This document shows positions 20,905 to 31,733 of a stretch of 64,000 nt of DNA, piece after piece. This DNA is from Agrocybe praecox (Eukaryota; Basidiomycota; Agaricomycetes; Agaricales; Agrocybaceae). The stretch lies in contig OZ024851.1 of NCBI GenBank assembly GCA_964017145.1, positions 1,984,001-2,048,000 on the forward strand, written 5' to 3'. How positions within the stretch are numbered: the stretch's first letter is position 1; every line of letters begins with the position of its first letter. Under the pieces are notes generated by a model, which did no database searches, was not told the origin of the DNA, and was given only the letters and a program-made list of their open reading frames with translations. The position numbers were made by a program, and so were the translations under genes.

Positions 20905-22370
20905 CTACTGAGGCGTAGCAGGCGGAGATGGGACAGGACAGACGTAGTTGACCATAGGATACAATATTTCAGCAGCACCTTCGGACGGATTCTTCTCAAT
21001 GTACCGCTGGATAGAGGTTAAATAATCCGCACGATCCATAAGCTGGTGAAGGTCGTTCCCGCCCTTGCGGAACTTTGAGGCGTATTGACAGGCGTGTCGG
21101 AACGCTTGGGTGCTCTCGATGAAAGCGCGGTCGTGTGGCTCGAGTTCTATGTCTGCGAAGAGGGACTTTGCGTGCCCAAGGCGAGGGTCGTCTTCAAGGC
21201 TGACGGCGGTGAGTGCGAGTCGCCAGGCAAGTGAAGGGTTGGGAAGGCTGTCTGGTCCGATGAGGGGCTCGAGAGCTGCTGCGCCGGCCAAACGACTCTG
21301 AGCTTGATCAATAAGGTTGCGCAGTCGGATACGATCAGCAATATCCTTGTCCTGTTCACTTATCAGTAAACTGTATTATCGAGGCTTGGGGGGAAGTCTT
21401 ACCTGAATCAAGACATCTTGAAGTTTCCTTTTCAATTCTGCGTTCTCCTCGAGGACAAGCTTGTGAGCCTGGAAAAATGCTAGATATTTAGCATTGGCTT
21501 CCCCCATACGAGCTTCATGTTTCTTGGTGTCCTGCAATATTGCATTCTGCATTTTGGTGGCGAGAGCATTCATGCGGGCGCGGTCCGCATTGTGGTCGCG
21601 TTGTTCATCCTTCCTGGCACTCTCGGTACGATCCAACTTCTGTTCCAGTTCTTGAATGGTCCTATCCCTGTCTTCCAGAGTGGTTTCAAGTCCTCGAACT
21701 TTTGCGGACGCTTGCTGGAACTTCTGGGCCTGAGCTTGGAATTCTTCTTGTTTCTTCTTCAGCTGTGCCTTTGCTCTGTCCAGTCCACATTGGAGACCGA
21801 CAACGTCAGTAGACGAAGTCTTTTCATGGTTGTTCCCCTTTTTCTTCGCCGGCAATTTCTCTTTCTCGACTTCTGCCGCAGCCTGGATCCGTGCCTTCTG
21901 CAATTCGTCCACCTTCTTCTGAAGAGTCTTGGTCGCCTTTTCCGCTTGAGTGAGTAGGTTGCGGACAGTTTCTGACTCTGCTTGAGCTTGCTTCAATTTC
22001 TCTTCCGCAATCGAAGCGCGCTTGGTAGCTTTGTCTCTCTCATTCTGGGCATGCTTGAGCTCCTGAGAAACACTCTTGCGTTCGTCTTGTGAAGCTCTAA
22101 GTTGGCGTTCTAAAGATGTGACTCTAGCTTGCATTTGATCGAATTTCTTATTCACGAAGCCCTCCTTTTGAGCTATATCTAATTTATATACCTGTACTTT
22201 TGTTCAGTATTCCCAAATGGTACGAAGAGATTAACACTGACCTCCATATCTTTCCCTGAAACGGGTGGGTCTGTTGATTCCTCGAGCGAGTCTCTCTGAA
22301 AGTCGTCCTTAGGATATTCAGTGGCCAACAAAGAGCTGTCGCCTTTATAGACAGGGAAATCTATATCCAT
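20905..22370 (-). CDS. coiled-coil protein with conserved C-terminal domain, paralogue 1
   Basis: 454 residues; exons 22370-22242, 22191-21403, 21351-20905, both introns in phase 0. After an acidic leader (MDIDFPVYKGDSS), residues about 55-300 form a long continuous coiled coil with heptads rich in Lys, Glu, Gln and Ala and no Pro breaks apart from a short Lys-rich kink. The last 149 residues are a separate helical domain opening DKDIADRIRLRNLIDQAQ, then GPDSLPNPSLAWRLAL, ending YPMVNYVCPV. The same domain, after an intron at the same place, closes the gene at 28954-30239. I do not recognise a named family. It is probably structural or scaffolding, location unknown. Confidence 0.8.
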
Positions 22371-23069
22371 GATGAGGAAAGTTGGATTCCAACAACAAAA
22401 GAAGGGTTTTTAAACGAGGGATTTTTTAATTTGTGTCACGGCGCAGTCCAAAAGCCACAAGCCACGATGTAGTACGCAGAGTAGTTCAGGATCTGAGAAA
22501 GACAAAAAAGCATTTTCTTGACAAAGTGTGGGGCATAGCAACCTTTATAGTGCGCTAATAAAACACTTTCCAGTCAGCCTCATACGCGTACACAAAAAAG
22601 GTATGATTAGCACCGCCACACTCAACAATGGGGCGGCTACTAGTACTAACATCGCTTATCCTTTTATTCTCAAGACTTTGTCAAAGAAACCTTATAACAC
22701 AAGAAAGGCCACTCGTATCGTTGTTTTTTGCTCAGTCATGACTCATGATCCCAGTTGCAAGAATTCATCACGTCGTCGTCTGCGACAGTTGAAACAAGGA
22801 GAAGCAAACGGCGAACTCAAGCAGATCCAAATTGGTGTCTCTGAGAAGAAAGACGTCGCAGCTAACGATGATATGAGTCACTAAAAGTCAAGAATATGAT
22901 TTTTATCTCAGGCATACAGTTCGTCCTCGTGTCCAGCATCAATAATATCTTCAGTACTATTCGTGTTGACATCAACCGAAACGTTGACAAAGGGAATACG
23001 GTGCGCATCCTTCCAAACATTAATAGTACTCTTTTCATTGGTGTCTACAGGGATATGTATTACCAGGAG
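22371..23069. other. intergenic, no gene seen
   Basis: Upstream region of the coiled-coil gene and left flank of the DJ-1 relic. Short open frames only; parts may be decayed sequence from the relic's lost first exon, but I cannot align them with confidence. Confidence 0.4.
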
Positions 23070-23760
23070 CTGCTCGCCCTTACTGCACCATAATACAACG
23101 TACAAACGTTGATTTTGCTTCTCCGAATGGCGCCAATCCTGCCGTTGACCATGCGAGCGTAAAGGTACGGTACAAACGAGTTCATGGGAAGCATATATTC
23201 ACATATTTACGCGACAGAAATATGCCAACGAGTCATTTCCAGACTCCGCGAGATGTATGGAAAACCCAGAAGTCAAGACAAGGCTCGAAAGTGATTATGA
23301 CGCTGTTTTTGACCCTGGTGGCCACGGACCCTTCATAGATCCAGCCCTCGATTCTGCCAACAAGGAACTATATGCTCGGGTATGATTTTCTTCTTCTTTG
23401 AAACTAGTAACATCGACGATATTCCCCTCTCCAGTTCTGGAACGAAGGCAAGGTCGCGTCAGTAGTTTGTCATGGCGTATCGTAAGCCAAGATCTATCAG
23501 TTGAAGGATATCATTGAATCTTAATGTTTCTCAAAAAGCGGCCTAGTACCTGCTATCGATAGCAAGACTGGAAAGTCTATTCTGGCAGGTCGTACGCCAA
23601 CCACGTTCATGAACGAAGAGTAGGGTATATACCGCCAGACTCAAGTTGGTCTTTTTCCTTCCTAAGTGCCATATGCTCTTCAGAGGGAATTATGGGACGT
23701 TCCATTCTTGATTGAAGACAAAGTCAAGGAGCTTGGACAAAATCTAGTGAAGGCATGCAC
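23070..23760 (+). pseudogene. decayed DJ-1/PfpI (Hsp31-like) gene
   Basis: Follows the intact DJ-1 gene at 24108-25165 exon by exon: VDFASPNGANPAVDHASVK near 23109, a block with GGHGPFIDPALDSANKELY ending near 23380, FWNEGKVASVVCHG near 23434, SKTGKSILAGRTPTTFMNEE near 23560 and DVPFLIEDKVKELGQNLVK near 23700. Frames are broken: the AHPYY region is frameshifted, about ten residues are missing before SDYDAVF, and a TAG follows FMNEE. Intron remnants still sit at the positions of the intact gene. The nucleophile motif CHG survives, so decay looks fairly recent. I read it as an inactivated tandem copy. Confidence 0.75.
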
Positions 23761-24107
23761 CCCCTTAGGAGTAGGGTTTTCTTAATATCTCATTCGAAGA
23801 ACGGGCTGATCCATACCGGTTCTTTAAGGTAGTGAACTAGTGACGGACGGTGAATTGGTAACAAGACAAACACGCCCTCTGCAAAACCTACCGCCAAAGC
23901 TATGGTGAAACCGCTTGGACTCCAAGACTTTGAAGTAAATATGACCAGACTCTGATCGTTCTTCCAATGGTAAAGTTTCAAATGCACCTGATTACGATTA
24001 TCATCCATTCCAGTTGGTCTGAGACATTTACTATCGCGCATATACACCCCCGCGCAAGATTTCACAGAGCTAACGTCTTGTAAGACAATTGGCTTCCACA
24101 ATTCAAA

Positions 24108-25165
24108 ATGCCTTCCGTACTCTTCGTTTTCACGTCCGCAAACGAGACCTTGACAGGACCCACGGTACGCTAATCTAGTAGCCCTTGTTGCTGGGCCCGT
24201 TGTCTGATATTTTTCATTCAGGGATGGTACTTGCCAGAGGCTGCACACCCTTATTATACAATTGTTCCACATGCTAGCATCGATTTTGCCTCTCCCAAGG
24301 GCCCGAATCCCCCTCTTGATGAAGCAAGCGTCAAGGTATGTGCTATGCTTCTGTCAGTGTATCTTTGTTAACTCACTTATTTTCTGACTTGGCCCACTCC
24401 ACAGCCCTTTGCCAATGACGAAGAGTCGATGAAATTTCTCAAGGACCCCGCTGTCGAAGAGAAATTCGCAAAGTGCACGATGTTGTCGGACGTCGAAGTG
24501 AAAGACTACGATGCTATTTTCTACGTTGGTGGACATGGACCCGTCATAGATTTGGCGACGGACCCGATTAACAGTAGTATTGCTTCAAAGGTACGCCTTG
24601 TGTCGAACTCTCTTCAGATTATGTGTTATACTGTTGGTCTTATTTGATTGGAATAGTTCTGGAGCTCAGGCAAGATAGTTTCTGCCGTTTGTCATGGACC
24701 GGCGTTAGTCTTTTTTCCCATTCACCTTCATACTTGTTTGGCTAAATTCACCCTCAGTGCTCTTGTCTCGGCGAACTACTCTGATGGGAAATCTATCCTC
24801 GCTGGGCGGACTGTCACAGGTTTTTCGGATGAAGAAGAAGAGATAGTCGGTCAAACCAAAGTACGATTTGTTCTTTATTGCTTCCGCCTTGATTGGTCTC
24901 ATAATTTTATCCCCTTAACTAGGCTGTACCCTTCTTGTTGGAAAGCAGAATCAAAGAGCTGGGCGGGAAATACGTCAAGGCAGATAAACCCTGGGTAGTA
25001 AGTTTTCTGAAAACCTAGTGCTTCTCCAATTTTGAGGAAGGTACTTAACTGTCTTTTTTAATTCAGGAAAAAGTCGTTACCGACGGAAAGTTGATCACAG
25101 GGCAGAACCCTGCTTCTGCCAGAGGAGTTGCCCAGGCCATTTTGAAAGCCCTCAATTTATCTTAG
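24108..25165 (+). CDS. DJ-1/PfpI family protein, Hsp31-like glyoxalase III
   Basis: Seven exons: 24108-24164, 24222-24335, 24405-24590, 24657-24703, 24758-24860, 24923-24994, 25067-25165; 225 residues. Class I glutamine-amidotransferase-like fold. The sequence shows GWYLPEAAHPYY with the acidic partner Glu25, YDAIFYVGGHGPVIDL, the nucleophile elbow SAVCHGPAAL with Cys131-His132, GRTVTGFSDEEE and ITGQNPASARGVAQAI, all hallmarks of fungal Hsp31-like proteins. These are reported to convert methylglyoxal to lactate without glutathione and to act in stress protection. It lies tail to tail with an APH-type kinase gene 70 bp away, and just downstream of a broken copy of itself. Confidence 0.94.
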
Positions 25166-25235
25166 GGTCTCTACTCCCTTTGTTTTCTATATTTCCATGA
25201 AAATGCACCCACTGGTCAAGCCAGCTCGTCTTTTT

Positions 25236-26417
25236 TTATTTAAGTTGAACATCATGTAAGGTATTTTTTGGCACCAATTCTCGAACGATGCTATCCTTCA
25301 GCCAGTCCCAATCATAGTTCCATCCACGTTCGATATATTCTCGACCCAACTTTTTACACCTCGCAACACTCTCTTCGTCTCCCCATCCTGTTAACCCAGG
25401 CCACACGAAAAGGTGCACACCGAATCGAATCGCAGCCAACCTACGCTCCTCTTCGGATAAATCCCTTTTAGACAGATATCCTTTCACGAATGCAGATACT
25501 AGTTCTGCACCCAGATTCCCGGCATGCCCGAAAAACGTAGGCTGGTACATCTCGGAACACATTTGGCCTACATCGTTCCATGCAAAGTTGCGGCAGTTCG
25601 ACGCTTCCCAGTCGAGGATAGTTAGCTGGGAGTTCCTTTCACCTGAAACTAATACGTTCCCGGTCCAGAAGTCCCCGTGAACGACAAAGTCGGAGTCGTT
25701 CTTGTCGAGCCTTCGCAAATTATCAACGTGGTTCCTGACTTGCTTCCACAGAGGGTCGTCATCTGGTGCAAGGCCCATGAACGTGTACTCAATCCCGACG
25801 TCTGCGATCTCCGTGTTCTGCGTAAGGACCGCACGGAGAGGAGCTGCTGCTTCTGTTCGGCCCCACATATGAACATCAGCTAGCCACTCTCCCAGGGCGC
25901 AGCCTATCGAGGCTATGTCGAGGCTCTGCGCGTCATCGATTAAACACTGCTTTAGCGTCCTTGATTCACCACCGATATCACTCATGACAAGAATGTGAGC
26001 ATCATCGTCATAGTGTACGGCTTTGGGGGTTTGTACGAAGGCTGCAGTCGAACTTTTGAAAGTCGGGACGTGCAACAAAGCAGAATATTCAAAGAACTGA
26101 TCACACACAGGAATCAGAAAACATATTCGCAGGTATTTCTCAATATATTATTGTAACACACTTACCCCCCGTTTCGAACTCAAAGGAAAGTCGATGTTTG
26201 TGGCGATTGTAGGAGGCGCGTATTTCACTATGAAACTGGCTGTATTTTCCTGATTTTCCACGATTGCACGATATGTGTGGTTCGCTAGACCTCCACTGAT
26301 AGGGACCACAGTGATATTAGGTGGGCTCCCGTCAGATTTTCCATGGAGCAAGGATTGACTCGAGCTAAGATATTGCTGAACACCATCAGGTGTATTTAAT
26401 CTCCATGTAGTAGCCAT
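25236..26417 (-). CDS. APH-family (aminoglycoside phosphotransferase-like) kinase, copy 1
   Basis: Small-molecule kinase fold, PF01636 type; 370 residues, exons 26417-26166 and 26096-25236. The N-lobe has ISGGLANHTYR as the nucleotide loop and FIVKYAPP with the likely ATP-binding Lys. A hinge-like HILVMSDIGGES follows. The catalytic loop is VVHGDFWTGNVLVSG with Asp226 and Asn231, and ILDWEASNCRNFAWNDVGQM is the metal-binding Asp-Trp-Glu region. Related fungal proteins act on varied hydroxyl substrates such as choline, sugars or fructosamines; the substrate here is unknown. The gene is a close duplicate of 27498-28648. It is not evidence for drug resistance. Confidence 0.92.
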
Positions 26418-26545
26418 TGTGTCGTATATGGCGCCCCTGAGGCTGCAAGAAAGAAACTTGATAAAAACTTGATTGTGTCAGTGTCCCTGCTCAAGGTTGA
26501 TTATGTCATTATGATGTCATTGTATTAAGTACCTCGTGTCACTCA

Positions 26546-26605
26546 GCTAGAGGCCCGTTGCTCACAAGTTGCTCAGGCAATTATGAAGGCGCCAATTTAT
26601 CTTAG
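26546..26605 (+). repeat. remnant of a DJ-1 gene 3' end
   Basis: GTTGCTCAGGCAATTATGAA and the following bases, ending CAATTTATCTTAG, copy the last exon of the intact DJ-1 gene (25125-25165, encoding GVAQAILKALNLS). The fragment sits on the same side of APH copy 2 as the DJ-1 gene sits of copy 1. No further DJ-1 exons are found before it. Confidence 0.8.
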
Positions 26606-26870
26606 CTTCAAGAATTCCCTCTTACTTTTCACTGTGATGCCTGGAATACCTAGGCTAAATAGGCACAAATTTTTAAATCGCATTAAAAATAATCGGAAAA
26701 ATAGATAGCAAGTGTTTCGTTAGATAGCGACACAGTATATACGACCACTATAATCTATATAATGGCCTTGAAGTCTTAGATCTCCTTGAACTAGTCAGTG
26801 ACAAAACTAATTTTTATGTTTTGTGATTCCTCGTAGCAGATTTGTTTGTTAAGTGTGTCGGTGAGTGCTT

Positions 26871-27037
26871 CTAGTTTGCGTGCCAATGGGGTACCGCGAC
26901 GGTGTTGCCTTCGTTATCCAGCCAGTCTTCCAATGATGATAGTTTTTCTTTTTTGGCTAGTTTACTTCAATCTCGAGTTTTTTCTCCTTGATTTTGGCAA
27001 GACCCTTCTTGAGTATATCGGGCGACTTAGGAGCCAT
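26871..27037 (-). pseudogene. frameshifted Lys/Glu-rich reading-frame relic
   Basis: From the ATG at 27037 the minus strand reads MAPKSPDILKKGLAKIKEKK and shortly stops. In another frame it continues SKLAKKEKLSSLEDWLDNEG then NTVAVPHWHAN. The two pieces look like one protein start broken by a frameshift. It lies in the roughly 800-bp segment present between DJ-1 scrap and kinase in the second unit but absent from the first. The family is not recognised; a transposon-derived start is possible. Confidence 0.4.
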
Positions 27038-27497
27038 AGTTGCGAGTGGAAAGCTCAAAAGAAAACAACAAAAACGGAAAATATATTCGCATTTCTTATC
27101 ATAATGTCAAGGCCACACTATGTACAGAAAGACCACTGGTTTCAGCCTAAACAGTCGAAACACTGTATGCCTATGGGATTTTTCCCGAAAGACTCATGGG
27201 TTAAGCGTCTAGACAGGGTTGTGGATCATGGGTCGAAATTCCCCGCCCACCAAATCGGTGGAAGCAAAAAAGCTATGGATTACTGGAGGTTATGGGTTTA
27301 TACAGATACAGTTATGGGATAAGACTGTTTCGACTGTACTCTAAATAAAAATTTCCTGGTTGTACACAAGAGAAAGCATATGGGAATTAGCCAACAGTAC
27401 TAGTAAGTAGTGAATATGACAATTATACAGTTAAACTATTAGGCTTGTATTAGGCTATCCGTATAGATAGTACGCCCGCCCCTCAGCCGTATGAGCC

Positions 27498-28648
27498 TTA
27501 CTTTTTGTGGGAAGCTTCGGGCACCAATTCTCGAACGACGCTATTCCTCAGCCAGTTCCAATCGTAGTTCCACGCGCGTTCAATGAATTCTCGACCCAAC
27601 TTTTTACCCCTCGCAATGCTCTCTTTGTTGCCCCATCCAGTCACCTCAGGCCACACGAAAAGGTGCACACCAAATCGAATCACAGCCATCCTACGTTCTT
27701 CTTCGGACAAATCCCTTTTAGACAGATATCCCTTCACGAAGGCAGACATTAATTCTTCACCCCGATTCCTAGCATGCCCAAAAAACGTAGCCTGGTACAT
27801 CTCGGAACACATCTGTCCTACGTCATTCCATGTAAAGTTGCGGCAGTTTGATGTTTCCCAATCGATGACAGTTAGTTGGGAGTTTCCTTCACCAGAAACC
27901 AAAACGTTCCCCGTCAAGAAATCGCCGTGAACAACGAATTCGGAGTCGTTCTTGTCGAGCCTTCGCAAATTATCGACGTGGTTGTGGACTTTTTTCCATA
28001 GAGGGTCGTCATTTGGCACAAGGCTTTTAAAAGCGTATTCAATCCCAGCGTTTGCGAGTTCCGTGTTTTGTGAGAGGACCGCACGGAGAGGAGCTGCTGC
28101 TTTTGTTCGGCCCCACAGATGCAGATTAGCTAGCCATTCTCCAAGAACACGCCCTGTCGTGTCTATGTTGAGGCTCTTCGAGTCGTCGATGAGGCACTCT
28201 TTTAGTGTCCTCGATTCACAGCCAATATCACTCGTGACGAGAATGTGAGCGTTGTCATCGTAGTGTATGGCTTTTGGAGTTTGTATAAGGACCGGAGTCG
28301 AGCTTTTGAAAGTCGGGACGTGCAATAAAACACAATATTCAAAGAGCTGACCACAAAAACATAATTAATCAGAATATTGACAAGTATTTATTGTTATGGA
28401 CTTACCCCACGTCTCGATGTCAAAGGACAGGAGGTGTTTAAGGCAACCGTAGGAGGGGCATATTTGATTATGAAGGTGGCTCCATTTTCCGCGAATGCAC
28501 GATATGTGTGGTTCATTTGACCTCCGCAGATTGGGATCACGGTGATATTGGGGGAGTTCCCGTGCAATTTTCCTTTGAGAAAGGATTTGCTCGAGGCAAA
28601 ATAATGCTGGACACCCTCAGGTGTATTCAAATTCGATGTAATAGCCAT
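27498..28648 (-). CDS. APH-family kinase, copy 2
   Basis: Close paralogue of 25236-26417; 363 residues, exons 28648-28406 and 28346-27498, with the intron at the same codon and phase. Conserved parts are ICGGQMNHTYRAF, FIIKYAPP, VVHGDFLTGNVLVSG and VIDWETSNCRNFTWND, so the catalytic Asp and metal ligands are present and the enzyme may be active. Exchanges cluster in the middle of the C-lobe (for example AFKSLVPNDDPLWKKVHN), where substrate contacts are expected. The start was set by alignment to copy 1; an in-frame extension to 28780 exists but is not conserved there. Confidence 0.9.
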
Positions 28649-28953
28649 TGCGTCGTATGTAGAGTTTTGCAAGAAAGAAAGTTTTAAGTCCCAGTGCGCC
28701 CTGCTCAAGATTAAATATAGAATTCTTGTGATGATGTCATCGTCATCATTACCCCCAAACTCCCCGCAGGCGTGGGCCAACCACGAGGCAAGCAGTCATC
28801 GATCTTCTGCCGATACACGACTCTGCTAGGACAAACATTGAGAGAACCGCAGCATATTCCTTTCCATTTGCCGATTGAAAACATTCAACGACTACACCTC
28901 TGTACGCGTATCAGACACGATAATTGTCATAGATTACAACACATACGGGAATT
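28649..28953. other. divergent promoter region
   Basis: Short space between APH copy 2 (minus) and coiled-coil paralogue 2 (plus), probably serving both. It holds a GATGATGTCATCGTCATC run near 28730 but no clear TATA box. Confidence 0.5.
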
Positions 28954-30239
28954 ATGGACGCAGTTGATCGGAGCATTGCCGACTGCAGTTCAACGACACC
29001 AGTGGAGAGTGCTAGTGAACCTGCAGTGAAAAACGAACCTGCATCGATTGCGACGATCCCAAACAAATCACCAGAGGCCATAGCAACACAGGACAGCCAG
29101 CCTCCCACCCCAGCAACTCCAGTCACCTTTGCAGTCCATAGACGACATCCTAGTAGGAACAGTAGCTGGAATTTTATATGGCAAAAAGATATAGAAAGTG
29201 GGGCAGATGCGGAACAGCCAAGGTTGCCATTACCGATAGTAGCATCGCCGTCTTTGGGTACGACGCCGCCGCCGCACCAAGATAATTGGGGAAATAAAAA
29301 AGACTTAACGAGCGAAAGGCCCCGACTGCGCAGTCAACATTCTAACACGAGCTTGACCTTGCAAGATATTGAACTCCGCGAACAGATGCTTGAACGCCGA
29401 GAACGTGAATCTGATAGAAAAGAGAGGGAGTATGACAGAAGAGAAAGGGAATTGGAGCGTCGAGAAAGGGAGCTTGAGAGGAGACAGCGGGAGCACGAAC
29501 GGGATAGGACCCGATGGACCGCTGAAGTACAGGACTCTGGTTGGCAGAGAGCGTTCGATGCCCTCAAAAAAGAGATCTCCTTGAACTTCTCGACCGAGAG
29601 GAACAAGCTTATCGAGAGAGAAGAGCAACTAGAGACGAAGGTTATGAATAAAGTCAACGACGTTTTGGAGAAAGAAAGACAGCTATACGGCGTCATGAAA
29701 ATGTCCGACCACGAAGTCACCGAGATGATGGAAAGTTCGGTGGGATATTTATTGCAAAACGTGCGTTTGTTAACCAACTATGACACGTAAATTGAGCACA
29801 TTTCTCTGTACAGGACGAGGAAATAGCTGACCGGGTACGATTCCAGAGTTTGCTGTATCTTTCGCAGGAGAGGCTGGCCTCTGAGGCTGGTCTAACACCG
29901 CCTCCTGGATCCGATTCTCTTTCACTCACATGGCGACTGGCCCTTGGCCCGTCAGTCGCCACAGAAGATCGGTATAACAAAGCGTTGGAGTTGTTGGCTA
30001 ACAAAGACCTCGACGAGAGCACAAAGCGACTCCTCGAAAATAAAAAGGCATTGGAGTACACCGTCGAGTACACCTCCCATTTACGGCGCGAAGGCTCAGA
30101 AACCAGTGAATACTCGTTTTCCCTAGGCAGAATTCCAAGAGAAGATTACATGGAATCGGTCCAACGGCATTCAGCTGAAGGCTTGGTAGAATATGAAGCT
30201 TTGAAAGCTTTGGTAGACTTTATTAGTCCTGTTTTTTGA
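28954..30239 (+). CDS. coiled-coil protein with conserved C-terminal domain, paralogue 2
   Basis: 410 residues, exons 28954-29760 and 29814-30239, intron in phase 0. The first 125 residues are disordered and Ser/Thr/Pro-rich. Residues about 130-195 form a highly charged helix of repeated RRERE/ERRER units, a likely single alpha-helix or coiled coil, followed by another helical stretch. The C-terminal 142 residues start DEEIADRVRFQSLLYLSQ, then GSDSLSLTWRLALG, ending KALVDFISPVF. This matches the end of the 20905-22370 protein (DKDIADR..., SLAWRLAL, YPMVNYVCPV), and the preceding intron is at the same place. The N-termini are unrelated. Function unknown. Confidence 0.82.
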
Positions 30240-30425
30240 AATCAGAATATGCTAGACAGCACTCGTGAAAATCAAAATGCGGGCCGAATCGGTGTTTGAG
30301 TATGTTTGAAACCACGAAACCCTAATTTCTGAAACTATACAGGACCTCTCGTTCGGCGATTTCCGAAGGGGGCAGATCAACACAATCCTGGTAAGCAAGC
30401 CCTCGTCGTCGTCGTCGCCAGCAAG

Positions 30426-31099
30426 ATGGTCAACATTCCCAAGTCCGTACCCTAGTTTTCCTGCTGACAGACACCTACGTGCTGACCGAAATTTTACTCT
30501 TACAGAACCCGTAGGACCTGTAAGTCACAATGTCGAAATTTGTCGAAATATTCGCTTAATTGGGAACGGAATATCAGACTGCAAGGGCAAAACATGCAAG
30601 AAACACACGTATGTAGTCCAGCCATTGAATCTCAGCTGTAGTGGCTCATCGTTTTGCGGAATATAGTCCCCATAAGGTGACTCAATACAAGAAGGGCAAG
30701 GATTCCCTCTTCGCGCAAGGAAAGCGTCGTTACGACAGGAAGCAATCAGGTTATGGTGGTCAGACCAAGCCCGTCTTCCACAAGAAGGTGCGTCATTGAA
30801 CCGTCGATATGGATCGGCGTTAGGGTTCTAAGCGTGATGAATTTAACAGGCCAAGACGACGAAGAAGGTTGTGCTACGATTGGAATGCACTGTGTGCAAA
30901 TACAAAATGCAGATGTCCTTGAAGCGCTGCAAGCAGTGCGTATCATTCTTTTATCATGTCTACTACGATAAGGCTAATATTCTGCATAGCTTCGAGCTTG
31001 GTGGCGAGAAGAAGACCAAGGGTGCTGCTCTCACTTTCGTTCGTCTCATCTCATTCCCTCCATATGCTTGAACTAATATCTTTGTTATCATTCCAGTGA
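30426..31099 (+). CDS. RPL42: 60S ribosomal protein eL42 (L36a/L44)
   Basis: Component of the large ribosomal subunit near the E site; 106 residues, the normal length. Seven exons: 30426-30442, 30506-30519, 30578-30608, 30667-30787, 30850-30935, 30990-31038, 31097-31099. The product runs [20 protein letters not shown], then [19 protein letters not shown], with zinc-type cysteines in LECTVCKYK and LKRCKHFELGG, ending GAALTF. The second exon is only 14 nt and the seventh is just the stop codon TGA. Without the last splice the frame would run on for seven extra residues ([10 protein letters not shown] replaces the normal end). Identity is certain. Confidence 0.96.
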
Positions 31100-31733
31100 G
31101 CGTATTATACATCACGTTTTTGTACCACTTTTCTTCTGTCGTCCTCCTATGAATATGATACGCATGCTACCTTCGAAGACCTGTTAAGATATCGAATATC
31201 AAGCAGATGGTTATGCTTGTGCGGAAATTAGACCGGTACCATCGGTTTGGCGATCTTCTCAGATCCATTCCATCATCAGCTAATGCCGCCTGCATTAGCC
31301 GGGGTAGCTCTTGGAATATAACTTTAGAAACGTTATCTTTGGGACGACCTCCAACATGTGGCGTTCCCATAGTACAAAAGGCCATTGTTCATTGATGGCG
31401 TACTCAGTAGCTTTGAGGGTTTTCCTTGATACATGGATCATTTCTGGGCGGTTAACCCATGTCGTATGAGATAAAGAGATATACACAGAAGTGTTCTCTG
31501 GTTCGAGATTCTTTGTAAGTCAGGCGACCCAACTAACTGTGTACTGAATGATCCTAGTCACATTAAAGAGCTCGCACGGTTGTTCAAGAACCGAAATGTA
31601 TGTTTAGTCCAGCTGACTCTACAGGAACACGAGTTTGATTGCGGAATGATATTAGTGGAAGATATATAAGTGCGTTACAAGCGCATTCCCACTCAACAGA
31701 CGCCCATTCTCATTCTTGCTTTCCTCCCCTAAC
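31100..31733. other. intergenic, unassigned
   Basis: Two overlapping minus-strand frames (31486-31295 and 31385-31167) have moderate coding look, for example KDNVSKVIFQELPRLMQAAL, but no start, splice logic or family could be fixed. The rest is the promoter of the gene at 31734. Confidence 0.35.

Noticed and set aside
23790..24272. 160-residue minus-strand open frame overlapping the DJ-1 promoter and first exons
   Set aside because: It overlaps the confident DJ-1 exons in antisense, has no motif, and its length can arise by chance.
25236..28648. Reading the APH-type kinases as antibiotic resistance genes
   Set aside because: Family name is historical; fungal members are multi-intron native genes with other substrates.
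30400..30420. GTC trinucleotide run before the eL42 start
   Set aside because: Short low-complexity tract in the 5' leader; nothing ties it to a function.
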